Source of the DNA: Scilla litardierei
Lineage: Eukaryota > Streptophyta > Magnoliopsida > Asparagales > Asparagaceae
Length of the DNA: 64,000 bases
Direction of reading: 5' to 3'
Assembly (NCBI GenBank): GCA_030789695.1
Contig: CM061134.1
Span: forward strand, 66,749,486-66,813,485
This document shows positions 1 through 10,313 of the stretch, piece after piece. The translations under genes and the position numbers were made by a program. The notes beneath the pieces were generated by a model that saw only the letters and a program-made list of their open reading frames with translations, was not told the DNA's origin and did no database searches. Positions within the stretch are counted from its first letter, which is position 1. Each line of letters starts with the position of its first letter.

Positions 1-530
1 ATATGTCCAAAGTTGAGCCCAAAGTTGTATTATCATCCAAAACCAGCCGTCACAGGAAAAACACACCTAGGGTTCGTAACCCTAGGTGTGGGGCCCCACA
101 CAGGGGCCCCACGCAGCTGCTGCGCGCGCAGCCCAAGGGGCGCGTGCTTGGCACGCGCCCGCTGGCGCATGCCACGCACGCGCCTCTGCAGGGCGCCTGG
201 CGACCTGCGGCGCGTGCAAGGCACGCGCCCGCAGGCGCGTGCCAAGCACGCGCCAGGCAGGGCGCACAGTGCGCCCTGCGGGCGCTCTTAATTGCGCGCG
301 CTTTTCAAATGGGATCCGGCCAAAGGCCGGGTCCCACCTCTTAAAAAAAACTTTTTTTTGTTTGTTTCTTAAACAAAAAAATTATAGGCTGGTGTGTGTG
401 GGCTTCTATTTAAAACACTTTCAAATAGTCTTATTGGGCTTGTTTGGACTCCGATTTCGACGCGGTTCGAACCTGCGAATAGAGCGGGATGAACCCGTCT
501 TATCGGTAACCTTTTCCTTGCGTTAATGTT
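1..530. repeat. GC-rich hairpin cluster of unknown origin
   Basis: Six inverted repeats with 3-nt loops lie between 63 and 335: 63-89 (12-bp arms), 138-160 (10 bp), 209-229 and 234-254 (9 bp each), 257-279 (10 bp), and 311-335 (11 bp, one mismatch). A perfect 16-bp palindrome sits at 86-101. Recurring words are GGCGCGTGC and GCACGCGCC. A TATA-like TATTTAAA follows at 407-414 on the plus strand. No protein resembles a known family; open frames here come from the low stop frequency of GC-rich DNA. It may be the promoter part of another LTR inserted in element A, or part of A itself. Neither an LTR end nor a TSD was found. Confidence 0.5.
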
Positions 531-1552
531 ATTAAATATTGTCTTAAACTATTTAAAACACATTTAATCTCCTTTGCATCAAATACAAAATAGTCCCTAT
601 CTAATCTTAAATAATCATTTGCATCAAATACAAATGATCCGAGGGCATATTCCTCTACATGTAAGGCCTCCTCAAAAGCATGCTCTGGCTTCGTATGTGA
701 GGCCTCCTCGGCAATATGCTCTGGCTCGATAGTGTGCTCCTTTGCCTTCTCATCAACTATCAATGTAGGCTCTCTCTGGGATGGTGATGCTGGCTGCTCA
801 GGTGTGTCAGCTTGTGGGGATGTATCATGTGGAGGGGAATGCCCGCAAGCAATCCGAAAATATAGTCTATCCCCCTCAAGACTGACATGGATGTCCTCCT
901 CAATTGTTCTTGCAGCTGAAACACGGTTCATAACAAAATCTACAAATCGTAGCTCAAATGCATCACCTGCTGTAATGCTATCTGAACCGGTGAACCTCAC
1001 TGACACCAAGAGACCCTCCAATAATCTCTGAAATCCATCCTCATCTGGCTGCGCTGGTGGCTCAATTTCTGCTTCCTACACTGTACCTTCGTCCATCCAC
1101 TCTTCATATGCAACAGCTGTATTGTAGGATGTGGGATTGACGGCGGCACATTCTGGCTCTGGTAATATGATTGGAGATGCTTCTTGCCCATAAGATGAAG
1201 GAACAGAACTGATATCTTTGGGAATCATCACAACCTTAAACATGAGCGCATTCATTTCAAGTTGCCTCTTCACCCGTTCCAATAGAAGGTTACTCTTTTC
1301 AAGCCTGGCTTGCATTTCAACCTGGTGTGCATGCATCTCATCAAAAAAGATCATTTGTCTCTCATCAAGCTCAGGCCAGTGCATCTCCTCAAAAAAGTAT
1401 TCTCCCATCTGATCACTCTGATCAAAATAGTATTCTCCCGTCTGAGCACTCTGATCATAATAGTATTCTCCCATCTGAGCACTCTGATCAAAATAGAAAT
1501 CTCCCATCTGAATACTCTGATCAAAATCTGTGGTCCACGTAGTATAATCCAT
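500..1552 (-). pseudogene. Acidic ORF of element A with 11-residue repeats, one in-frame stop
   Basis: A single reading frame runs from ATG at 1552 to a stop at 500, broken once by TAG at 1076-1078; about 350 residues. The N-terminal part holds four 11-residue repeats of the form (F/Y)DQSxQMG(E/D)(Y/F)(Y/F), then a Glu/Leu/Arg-rich stretch that may form a coiled coil (residues ~55-95). The C-terminal part is Glu/His-rich with repeated EPEHxxEEA-like motifs. There is no zinc knuckle, protease or polymerase motif. It lies where gag would be, just inside the primer site, so it may be a gag replacement or an unrelated insert. I do not recognise the family. The last ~20 residues border the GC-rich block and may not be original coding sequence. 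Confidence 0.45.
1401..1532 (-). repeat. Four tandem 33-bp units within the element A ORF
   Basis: The word TCTCCC recurs at 1401, 1434, 1467 and 1500, exactly 33 bp apart. Each unit encodes 11 residues in the minus frame, so unit changes keep the frame. Units differ at several positions. Confidence 0.8.
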
Positions 1553-1562
1553 AGCACCTGAT

Positions 1563-1730
1563 CAACAAAGATAAATACCTGGAGAAAAGATATCAGTGGT
1601 ACAAAAGAATATAGAAATGATAATAATGGTGGCGGGGTGAAAATTTCCTTTCTTTTTCTCCAGGTATTAAAAAAAATTTCGTAGTCTAATCAACCTAATT
1701 GTGACAAATTGGCACCCAACAGGAAACACC
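1563..1730. other. Leader of element A, no gene seen
   Basis: Noncoding DNA between the last primer-site copy and the ORF start. A/T-rich with no recognisable motif. Confidence 0.5.
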
Positions 1731-1922
1731 TCCCTGGCAACGGCGCCAAAAACTTGATCGCTCCAAAAATGTAACCCAAGAGCACAACCTAGTATGGCAC
1801 AAATGCACGGAGATAAATCCCCGGCAACGGCGCCAAAAACTTGATCGCTCCAAAAAGTTAACCCAAGAGCACAACCTAGTATGTCGCAAATGCACGGAGA
1901 TAAATCCCCGGCAACGGCGCCA
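1731..1922 (-). repeat. Triplicated tRNA-Asp primer binding site
   Basis: On the minus strand TGGCGCCGTTGCCGGGGA, complementary to the 3' end of plant tRNA-Asp and the usual Athila primer site, occurs at 1922-1905 and 1835-1818 (both perfect) and at 1748-1731 (one mismatch). Spacing is exactly 87 bp. Each repeat also carries the LTR-end word CGATCAAG, so the duplicated unit spans the LTR end/PBS junction. The copy nearest the LTR (1905-1922) is in the normal priming position. Confidence 0.85.
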
Positions 1923-1928
1923 AAAACT

Positions 1929-4035
1929 TGATCGGCCCCGGATATACACCCGAAGAACGATTGTAGTTTTACCGCAAGCGCACGATGTAGTGGCGAGCGG
2001 GTATCGAACTCAAGGAGGTGGTGTTGGTTCCAATCTATCCTAGGTTGGTGCAACTACGAATGTTTTATTGGTGGAGATGGGTATGGAATGATATAATGGA
2101 AATGGTGATGGATGTCGGTGTCGGTGATAGAGAAGTTGGATAAAAAATCGATTAAAATATAAGATAATAAAAGTGTCTAGGGCAGGAAATCCACACTACG
2201 GGTCGTCATTCATCCTTGTAAATAGTGAATCTCAATATTACTAAACTTGTGTCGAGGTGAACTAGTCGTAACTGAATAGAGAACCAAGCTCACGCTCTCG
2301 CGCTATTGCCGGTCTATAGCAACCTAGATTAGGGCCCACTCTCGTGCAAACCCTAATCTAAGCCACTAGCATTAGGGTCGACATCATTGTTCAATCCCCC
2401 CTCGAGCCCACTCTCGTGCAAACTTGAGTTACGATCTAGGTTGTGATAGTTCGTATTCGTCCAATCTCTTTCAAACGAATATGTGTATAGATCTATAATA
2501 AAAATGCTAGCTTTGGTCCAATCTCTTGCAAACCAAGTCTAGCGAATCTCGATTATAAATCTAAATCGAATATCTAGGCCTTCCCATCGATAGGAATCCA
2601 ATCTCTTGCAAACCCCAAATCGATGGAAATTCCTAGCTATCCGTAATAAATCAATCACAACCTAACCTCATAGAAATTCTAGCAATTTAGAAATTTATTC
2701 ATTACAAATATGAAATTAGATCCGTAGGGTTCATCCCCATCCCTATAACAACAATCAACCAAGCATAGCAATAACGATATGAGAATCAATAAAAACCATT
2801 GCTTGCATGTAAAAAGATAGCAAATCAAAGATTCAAATAATAAGAATAAAAATACTTAGCTTTGATGAAGATCTTCAATCCAAATACAAGTTTTTTGATC
2901 CAAGAGGGGGCCTAGGGCATGGCCTAACCTATAAAATAACTCCTAAGAAAAACAATGGGAACCTTTTGGGGACTCCCCTCTAATGGTGGCTACAAAACCC
3001 CTATATAGTCTCCCAAAACCCTAGCAAATAACCCTAGAAAACCCGTCAAATTCGTGCCCAAAAACAGCTCAAACCGCAACTTAAATTCTGGGCCCGCCGC
3101 CGACTCGGCCGAGTGGAACATGTGACTCGGCCGAGTGGAAATTCCAGCACTGCAGCGTCAACTTGCAGAAATTCTCCAGATTTCATCCGACCTCCGATTG
3201 GTGCGTTCTTGGCGGCGTTGGAACTTTCATGAAGTATACTATCCATAAAAAATATGAGAAAAATAATTTGATTGCTGGAATGATAGCAGATTTCAAAAGA
3301 GTGAACGGTTGTCTGAAAATCTGGGCGCTGCGTGTCCTCGGCGTCACTCGGCCGAGTTGACTTCTCTACTCGGTCGAGTGGGCTTCTCTACTCGGCCGAG
3401 TGATAGACCCTGTAAAATTCCAGTAAGTCGGGGGTCTTGGGGGGTCTGTCTTTGGAGGTGACTCGGCCGAGTGGCTTTACTCGCTTGACCGAGGGACATT
3501 CAGTACTCGGCCGAGTCGGAACTCGGGGTGCATTGACGGATTACAGTAAGTTCATGTTTTCTGGATGCCGTCGTTCGTGTGCCACTCGGGAGAGTGGTGT
3601 CTCCATACTCGGATGAGTGGGATGTCGTCACTCGACCGAGTGCACGCTAATCTTCAAGTAATTGCGTGTCCGATCTGGCCGGCCGAGCGGGCTTCTTTGC
3701 TCGGCCGAGTGACTCCTTCACTCGACCGAGTGGCATGCTGAAAATGCCCAATCTTCATCATTTCACTTCCTCGTCACTCCTACGATGTTCTTTCTTCTTC
3801 CACTCGTCTTCTATCGCTGATAGGTCCTCAATAAGTCCATGAGCGATGCTCCGTTACACATGCAAGTCCTTTAAGCTCATTTTTGCTCCCAATTGCTCAT
3901 ATTTCCTGAAATCCGTCAAAAACAAGAAATAGTGAAAAGTAACACAATGTCATCGAATAATCGTGAAAATCGCAATATGAGCAACCGAAATGGTATGCAA
4001 ATATGCAGAAAAAGGTGTAAAATATGGACCGATCA
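1929..4035 (-). repeat. LTR of element A (about 2.1 kb)
   Basis: On the minus strand it starts TGATCGGTCC (4035) and ends GGCCGATCA (1929), six bases before the primer site. It aligns by eye, in reverse, with 10314-12093: matching start (TATTTTACACC), palindromic CACTCGGCCGAGTG cluster, repeated clauses ending in unit words such as CCAATCTCTTGCAAAC, and a GTTCGATACCCGCTCGCC segment near the end. It is about 330 bp longer than the other LTR, so the two are different subfamilies or well diverged. Confidence 0.8.
2995..3731 (-). promoter_or_regulatory. Palindrome array and TATA box in LTR A
   Basis: Perfect or near-perfect ACTCGGCCGAGT copies lie at 3103, 3125, 3346, 3368 (one change), 3390, 3461, 3505, 3630, 3699 and 3720, with weaker ones between. 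On the minus strand the array is followed, about 100 bp downstream, by CTATATAGGGG (around 3008-2998), a plausible TATA box. I infer a U3 enhancer plus core promoter; binding factors are unknown. Confidence 0.6.
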
Positions 4036-4936
4036 GCCACCGGTGCCCTTCCCTCAACGGCTAGCTAGAGCCAAGAAGGAGAAACTGCTAGCCAAGTTTC
4101 TCGAGTATTTGAGAGGGGTGAGCCTCAATATCCCCTTCCTCGACGCTATAGTGGAAATCCCATCTTACGCCAAGTTCTTAAAGGACTTGATCACGGGAAG
4201 GAAGAGGAAGGAGAAGATCATGATCGCGGAGGAAGGGACTTGGTTCACAAAGAGGGAAAAGGAGCCCACCAAATTTAAAGATCCAGGGAGTTTCCGGATT
4301 CCTTGCACTCTAGGCGGTGTCCCCCTACAAAAAGCATTGGTAGATTTGGGGGCTAGTGTTAGCCTCATGCCTCTCTCCATGTTCCAGAAGTTGAATACCG
4401 GCACGGATTTAAAACCTACCGACAAGCGGATTCAACTAGCAGACAGTCGGATTACAAGGCCGGTTGGGATCGTAGAGGACATCCCACTCCAAGTTCTGGG
4501 AGGCATATGTTTGCCATGCGATTTCATGATAATGGACATCAAGGAGGAGGGCGATACATCGCTCATACTTGGACGCCCATTCCTCGCCACCGCCGGTGTC
4601 ATCGTCGATGTGCGGGAGGGGACTCTTACCATGAACGTCGGTAACATCGAAGTGGAGCTCCATATACCGAAGGCAATGAAGCACATGCCGTATCATGAGG
4701 ACCTAGATTACATGGACCTCCTCGACGAGGTCATCGAAGAGGCGATCCCCCACTCCATCGGCGCACCCCACGAAGATAGCTTCGAAGAAGGCCTAGATTT
4801 GGCCGAGGAAGAGAAGATGGAGCCCTCCCCCGATATCTCCATGGCGATTGATGATGGCGACGCTGATGTTACAAGAATACGGGAGCTCTACAAGCTCTCG
4901 AAGTTGAGGACTCCGAAGAAAGCTCCACCGATATGA
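4036..4936 (+). pseudogene. Athila gag C-terminus and aspartic protease, 5' truncated
   Basis: Encodes the Athila gag segment (PFPQRL, then LAKFLEYL and PSYAKFLKDL) and a retroviral-type aspartic protease. The active-site region reads VDLGASVSLMP, the Athila form with DLGA in place of D(S/T)GA, and the flap/C-terminal part reads ILGRPFLATAG, typical of the family. The open frame extends upstream to 3893, but those residues come from the inserted LTR A, so the real coding part starts at 4036. It ends at TGA 4934-4936 after an acidic C-terminus. In complete Athila elements RT would follow; here it is missing, so no polymerase can be made. The protease itself looks undamaged. Confidence 0.8.
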
Positions 4937-5325
4937 CGATCGGTGTCACCGGTAAAGTCGAGGACCGGAACAAGCTCTAGCTTAGGGGAGCCATCCCCAA
5001 CATTGCCCGTGATGAAGGGGCGCTGAGGAAGACCACACACCACCATGATCTAAATCCGAGCGGTCTTACCGACAAATTCGACGGGTGCATCTCATATGCA
5101 CCCAACATCCCGCGCTAATTTGAAAATTTAAAGGGGTCGAGCTCAAGACCTTAAACGAGTGCTTGTCGGGAGGTAACCCGACAGTTATCGCATTATTTCT
5201 ATTTTAGTTTTTATTTTTGTTTTAGACTTTATTAATGTTTTTGAGTCGTTTGTCTGAAAAATTGTGACAACGGGTCCTATTTTCTTTGACAGGAGGAGGA
5301 GGAAAGGATATCTATCATAAGGAGG
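4937..5325 (+). other. Post-pol tail of Athila
   Basis: No long ORF. Contains the GGGTCGAGCTCAAGACC and GCTTGTCGGGAGGTAACCC words (about 5136-5181) that in Athila elements follow the integrase C-terminus. Finding them right after the protease marks the deletion of the polymerase block. An A/T-rich stretch follows. Confidence 0.55.
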
Positions 5326-5451
5326 ATGACCGAGGCGAAGAAGAGCGCTCCAGGAATGCGCTCGAGGCTTAGGAGGAGAAAGAAACCACCTGGAGGAAGA
5401 AAAACAGAGAGTAGAGCCAAAACGGAGCCCCGAAGCAGGAAACAGAGCCTC

Positions 5452-5812
5452 ACTCAACCGAGTACCATAGTCACTCGGCCGAGCAAAGAAAGCCGTCCGC
5501 CCGAGTGGCGCACCAACGAGGGAAGTCTGCTGTACCCAACTCTCTGTCTTTTTTTGTATTTTCAGTATAAACTGCCACTCGGTCGAGTATATTTCTTCAC
5601 TCGACCGAGTGAAATTGATACCCTCCTAGGGCAAGTGCTGCTGAGTAGCTTGTGCCACTCGGCCGAATGGAATTTCTCCACTCAGCCGAGTGTGGTAAAT
5701 ACACTCGGCTGAGTCGTAAGTGGCGATGAGTTTTTTTATAAAAAAATTTTCCGTTACGTCACTCGGCCGAGTGACAGAGTCACTCGGCCGAGTCGTAACC
5801 ACTCCTATATAA
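5452..5812 (+). promoter_or_regulatory. Internal palindrome array with TATA box before env-like ORF
   Basis: Nine ACTCGGCCGAGT-type words (5452, 5473, 5577, 5599, 5657, 5680, 5703, 5761, 5782; the last two perfect) are followed 12 bp later by TATATAA at 5806-5812. The same arrangement occurs in the LTR (array, then TATA). The env-like ATG is at 6352, about 540 bp downstream. I infer an internal promoter producing an env-like transcript. The ORF overlapping this array (5326-5712) reads mostly repeat DNA and is not called as a gene. Confidence 0.55.
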
Positions 5813-6351
5813 GGTGCTGCGGGCTCGGCGTGATTTTCGAAATGCCCAAATCCTCATTCTCGACCGAGCCCGCGCGACCCTTCAGCTCCCCTCACCCGCG
5901 GCACAACCTCCCTCGCCCAATTCAAGCCGCCGCCGGCCCCGATCGCTGCGCCACCACCGGCGACCGCTCCGGCGACCACTCCCCACCGCCGGCGACCACC
6001 CTCGCCGCTGGCCGACCGCCGGTAAACCAAAATTTCGCCCCTTTGCTCCTTTTTCCCCTATTTTTGACGATCCGTACGCCCATTGAGCCCCTAACTCAAA
6101 TCGACTTCTTTACTTATCTGTTATACCCCACCTCCCCCATGTATTTTGAATTTTAAACGCTGATATCATTGTTTGATGTGCCGGCTATCTTGGGGAAGCT
6201 TAGGGGAGCTTTCGGACGCGCTATTGGCTTCGTGGAGGTGGCGTCTTCGCACTTATCTGCTGTTTTGCTCTCGCGGCGTGTTCAGGTACCTTCGTTCCAT
6301 TTTTTTAGCACGCCGCATTTTTTATTAGTTGGGTGAGCACTCGGGGCACAC
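5813..6351 (+). other. Leader between internal TATA box and env-like ORF
   Basis: Pro/Ser-rich short frames in C-rich DNA (5830-6086), then unremarkable sequence. CCGCCGGTAAACC near 6018 and TTCAGGTACC near 6284 resemble splice donor and acceptor contexts, but no splicing can be shown. Confidence 0.3.
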
Positions 6352-8389
6352 ATGCCGCCCCGTACACGGCCACGTACTCGGGGATCTTCCGCCAAGAGGA
6401 AGCGGCTGGATGAGCCCAGCCCCTCCCACGCTAGGGAGAACTCCCCTCCACCTTCACCACCTCACCCCACACAGCCGCTTCCCGCCGATCCCATACACAC
6501 ACAGCCCATCCCCGCTGATCCCATCCCACCACCGGCTCCCGTTGTCGGGCCGCTGGGCATCACGTTCAGAGACGACGCACAGTGCATCCGATTTGAGCGT
6601 ATCGCCCAGTGCCCGATAGTACCCTCCAGGTTCGCTCATTTAGCAGACCTAGACCTCCTGGGGGTACTTGAGGGGATGCTCACGTTGTACGACAACGTGG
6701 GTTGGCGAGATTTTTTGTCTGTGTCGGTGGACACCTACGTCCGTCCGACACTTGAGGTACTTAGCTCGATCACCCGAACCGATGAGGGATGCTCCTTTAG
6801 ACTCATGGATCGAGAGTGTCAGATCTCTATCGATTTTCTTAGAGCATTCTTTCAGTGGCCCGCAGTCCCCACGCCCGACCGAGCCTACGCCCCCACACAC
6901 ATCCCTCCGCCATCTTTCGATTCCCACGCCTTTTGGGCCATGATCACGGGTTTACCACATGCCTTTGACCCTAGTAGGGCCAAGGCCTCAGCCATAGTCC
7001 ACCCCTGCCTCCGCATAGCACAGCGCCTTATGGCGACCACCTTTCTAGCGAGGTACGAGCCTGGGACGATGTCTACGCCTGAGCTCTATATGCTCTACGC
7101 GATGACTCACCCCAGAGTTCTGGATAGGGATGGTGTTGCGATGGTCCCTGCCGTTGAGATTGACGTCGCTAGCTGGTTTTGGACCGCATCATAGTATCGG
7201 TGGGTGCTCGCTCCCCGATATGTTGCGGCGGCCTAATCACCCTGCTAGCCCTGATGACCGGCGAGGACCTTCCAGCCGACCTACGTCGACCTTCGGGCCC
7301 CACTTCACTTTCGATAGACGTCATGGCCTGGATGAAGATGCTTCGTCCCTACGGCCAGCGGAACTGGGTATGGTTGCACGGTCCCTTCGGTGCTGACTAC
7401 ATGATCCTCCCGAGCCCCGCTCGGACACACATAAGACCGGCACACGAGGACTGTCTTCTGGCGATGGATCTCCTGATCCCCACCGCCTACGTGCTTGAGG
7501 CCGAGGAGGCTGAGCAGGCACCCCAACACCTGTAGACCCTGTGATCCCTCAGCCTGAGCCTGCACTTTCTGCCGCTCCCGACACCACTGTCCACACTTTT
7601 ACCGGTGTCGGGAGTACACTTGCTGAGCCGTCCTCCACTTCCACCACGTCTACCGCCACCCCCACCACAGCTGTACCCCTGTCGGTTGAGCCCATCACCT
7701 CTTTGCTACCCGAGCGTCCACCTTCTATTGTTGAGAGCGACGAGTCTTCCTTTGCTGCCGTCGTGGAGACCATGTCCAGTATGATCTCCGCTGGGTTATC
7801 ACCTTTTGGTCCATTCACTTCCTCACCAGTGTTCGACCTTTCTGTCTCAACGGCAGCCGTCCTATCCGAGAGTGTCATGACGTCTGTTCCCACGTCTGTG
7901 TCACTGACCTCTCTTGCTGCCTCGTCACCGATTTTGTCTTCCACTTCCACTGCTGCTGCTTCCACCTCACACCTGCCTACGTCCCAGCCTCGCACTGAGG
8001 CTGGGCATCCACTAGTGAGCACAGCCCCCTTTCCACACATGCCTACTGGCCCGATTGTTTACACCGCCCGTATCAGACATCCCCGGCCTGCTCAGCCTAG
8101 ACCTGTCCGTCCCTCCGCTCCACCACCCCCTGACGCTTTAGTTCAGAGCTTTCATGCTCTTGAGGGGGCGGTGAGTGGACTCAGGGGTGATTTTAGTGCT
8201 CTGTCTGCCACTGTCACCGCCATGCAGCACCGCCTCGAGCTACTTCCCGGCATTCACTTTTGCCTGACCCAGATTCTCGAGCGATTGCCACGACCACCAC
8301 CACCCACCAAGCAGACTGTTACCCAGCCACCACCACCTCCACCTCCACCTCCGCCACAGGACAAAAATGGTGCAGCACCACCAGCTTAG
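6352..8389 (+). pseudogene. Athila env-like ORF (ATHILA ORF-1 family), two frameshifts
   Basis: Begins MPPRTRPRTRGSSAKRKR, a basic N-terminus, then a Pro-rich stretch, then the globular ATHILA ORF-1-like part with the recognisable run PTLEVLSSI...FRLMDRECQISIDFLRAFFQWP. The frame breaks near 7170-7190 (6352-7194 continues at about 7179-7535), and again near 7515-7540 into 7541-8389. The last part is Ser/Thr/Pro-rich and ends in a polyproline run (about residues 265-275 of that segment). No signal peptide or membrane helix is evident. It lies 3' of the (deleted) pol, the position of the env-like gene in Athila. The function of this family is unknown; the retroviral-envelope comparison is positional only. 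Confidence 0.7.
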
Positions 8390-10313
8390 GCACACCCTTG
8401 ATGCCATTGATATTTTTTGCCGTTATGCTGCCCATTCTCTGCTTGGTCCTGATGATTTTTGCCCACCCATCCTCCCCTCACTATTTTTGTCCCCGTTTTG
8501 ATCATATCATTCTATATCCTTTTTCGGGAGTTAGGGAGAGTATTTTTGGTGACACACACATATCTGCATCACTCTTATCCTTGCATGCATCACATCCGCA
8601 TCATATTTTCATTTTGTTATTTTTATTTCTTTTTATCATGCATGCAGCCACCCCCCACCCATTACACGTCTCTCGGTGTGCCACACTTCGCACATTGAGG
8701 ACACTGTGCACTTTAGCTTGGGGGAGTGAGTTCTCACGCTTTCCGCTTTTATCACCTTTATTTTTAGTTTTTCCACGGTTTTCCACTTTTACACCCATTT
8801 TTCATCACTTTTTCATTTTTTTACCATGCATCACGTTTTTCTTATTTTCTTTGTGTGCTGCATTGTAAATAGTTTTTATTTTCTTTTATCTTTATTTCTT
8901 TCATCTTTTGCTAGAGATGATTTTTCTGTGATGATGATGACGTGGTGTTAGATTTTCTCTATATGCATGCTATATTTGTCGTGTCATAGATTTTTATTTC
9001 TGATATCATATGCTATATTCTGTTTTGCATTTAGAAATAGTAACCCTCTCTTTTGCTATATGAAAATGGATGAAATTCTATTATTAGCTGATGTCTGATG
9101 ATTCATATGTATGCTATCGTAGAAAACACACCAAGATTCAGGCATTGATGCTTATATCTGGAGTACTGCTTTCTTTTCTCATATCACTTCTAATTGCATG
9201 ATTTGTACGTCTCACTTCAGGTTGATTGAATGTTTGCTAGCATTGATAAATATGGATTATGTTACTTTTTTAGATCAAACTGAGTAGATTAGATTACCCT
9301 GCTGAAGTTGTCATGCATGTCCTATAGAGTGAACTGAGAGATACATTTATTTCTTTCTCCACATATCTTGAACATAATTTCTTTATTTTATATTCATTGG
9401 TGAATCTCCCCTTAGCAATTCTATTATTGGCATCCACCCGTTATTAAATCACATGCTCCAAATTCCCCAAAACCCAAAGAAAAATACTTGTATATCCTTC
9501 TCTTTGATTTGGGATCATTTGCGTATTTATGTTATGAAAAAAAAGAAAAAGAAAAAGAAAAAGATTTGAGAATAAGAGAAGAAAAGAGAAAAGAAGTTCG
9601 AAAACGATCCCATCTCATATCCTTTCTCTCTTTCTTCCCTCTTTTGCTTTTATTTTTTTTTTCTTTGACTTTTGGAGCATCATAGGAAACGGGGATGTAA
9701 ATATTGTTTTGTATATGCCACCCACGTTTATAGATAAGCTTGGGGGAGAGAATCCAATGATGTGTGAGAGAGTGACTACTTGACGGTGCATGACAATCTA
9801 GGCTAAGTAATATTTTATACTCGGTGAGATTGCTAAAGTTTCACGAAATCTAGAAATCTGCGCTTAGCAGTCATTTCATGATAACCACACTTTTTCTGTT
9901 CTTACTACTCTATCGTGTGATATCTCTTATACTCCTTATAGAGAGCATTCAATGTAAAAGTGTGTGATCTATGATATTGTATACCGCTTTAGATGCTTTA
10001 GACGATGTTAATCTTAGAATTATTCCATTTTTCACGCTATATTGATATTCTTGGGTTTTCTATTTCAAATGCATCATTATACTATGATATCAAAATAAAA
10101 GTCTTTGACATGTGTTTTATATTCGATGCATGCTATAGAGTAAGCAAAACCCACGTCCTGAGAAAAATGATCTAGCAACTTCCCTCTTCGTTTTCTACTT
10201 TGTTTTTCATTTTTCATTTTCCTTTTCTCCATCGTTTTCTTTATCTTTATCCACCGGGTTCGCTTTTTACTCATCTTCCTCGAGGTCGAGTAAGAGGTAA
10301 GCTTGGGGGATTT
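8390..10313 (+). other. Athila 3' noncoding region with repeated polypurine words
   Basis: No gene. AGCTTGGGGGAG recurs at 8715-8726 and 9737-9748, and AGCTTGGGGGA at 10300-10310, where it is the polypurine tract directly before the LTR. The first follows CATTGAGGACACTGTGCAC; element D has a matching block at about 40700-40736. An A-rich (AAAAAG)n stretch lies at 9536-9562. The remainder is T-rich. Confidence 0.6.

Larger units (their letters stand above)
1..4035 (-). mobile_element. Athila-related non-autonomous LTR element A (5' part)
   Basis: Minus-strand Ty3/gypsy-type element. Reading from high to low coordinates it has a 5' LTR (4035 to 1929), a tRNA-Asp-type primer site just inside the LTR, then an acidic ORF with no recognisable gag, RT or integrase. 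Its LTR is homologous, in inverse orientation, to the Athila 3' LTR at 10314-12093: same ends, the same CACTCGGCCGAGTG words, and shared repeated clauses such as TTGCAAGAGATTGGA. It abuts Athila gag-coding DNA at 4036, so I infer insertion into gag of the plus-strand Athila element. The other LTR and the TSD lie outside the window. An inversion is the alternative explanation. Confidence 0.7.

Noticed and set aside
86..526. Ala/Arg-rich ORFs at the left end
   Set aside because: Both strands open because of GC content and hairpin repeats; no recognisable protein.
1731..1922. tRNA-Asp-like sequence on the plus strand
   Set aside because: Only the 3' ~18 bases match; no tRNA body follows. It is the complement of a primer binding site.
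5326..5712. ORF of 128 codons before the env-like gene
   Set aside because: Its residues mostly translate the palindrome array (repeated TRPS-type words).
3103..5793. Possible CRISPR-like or satellite array of ACTCGGCCGAGT
   Set aside because: Spacing is irregular, units are short and palindromic, and they sit before TATA boxes in LTRs of a plant genome.
6352..8389. True retroviral envelope
   Set aside because: No signal peptide, membrane segment or cleavage site seen; env-like by position and family only.
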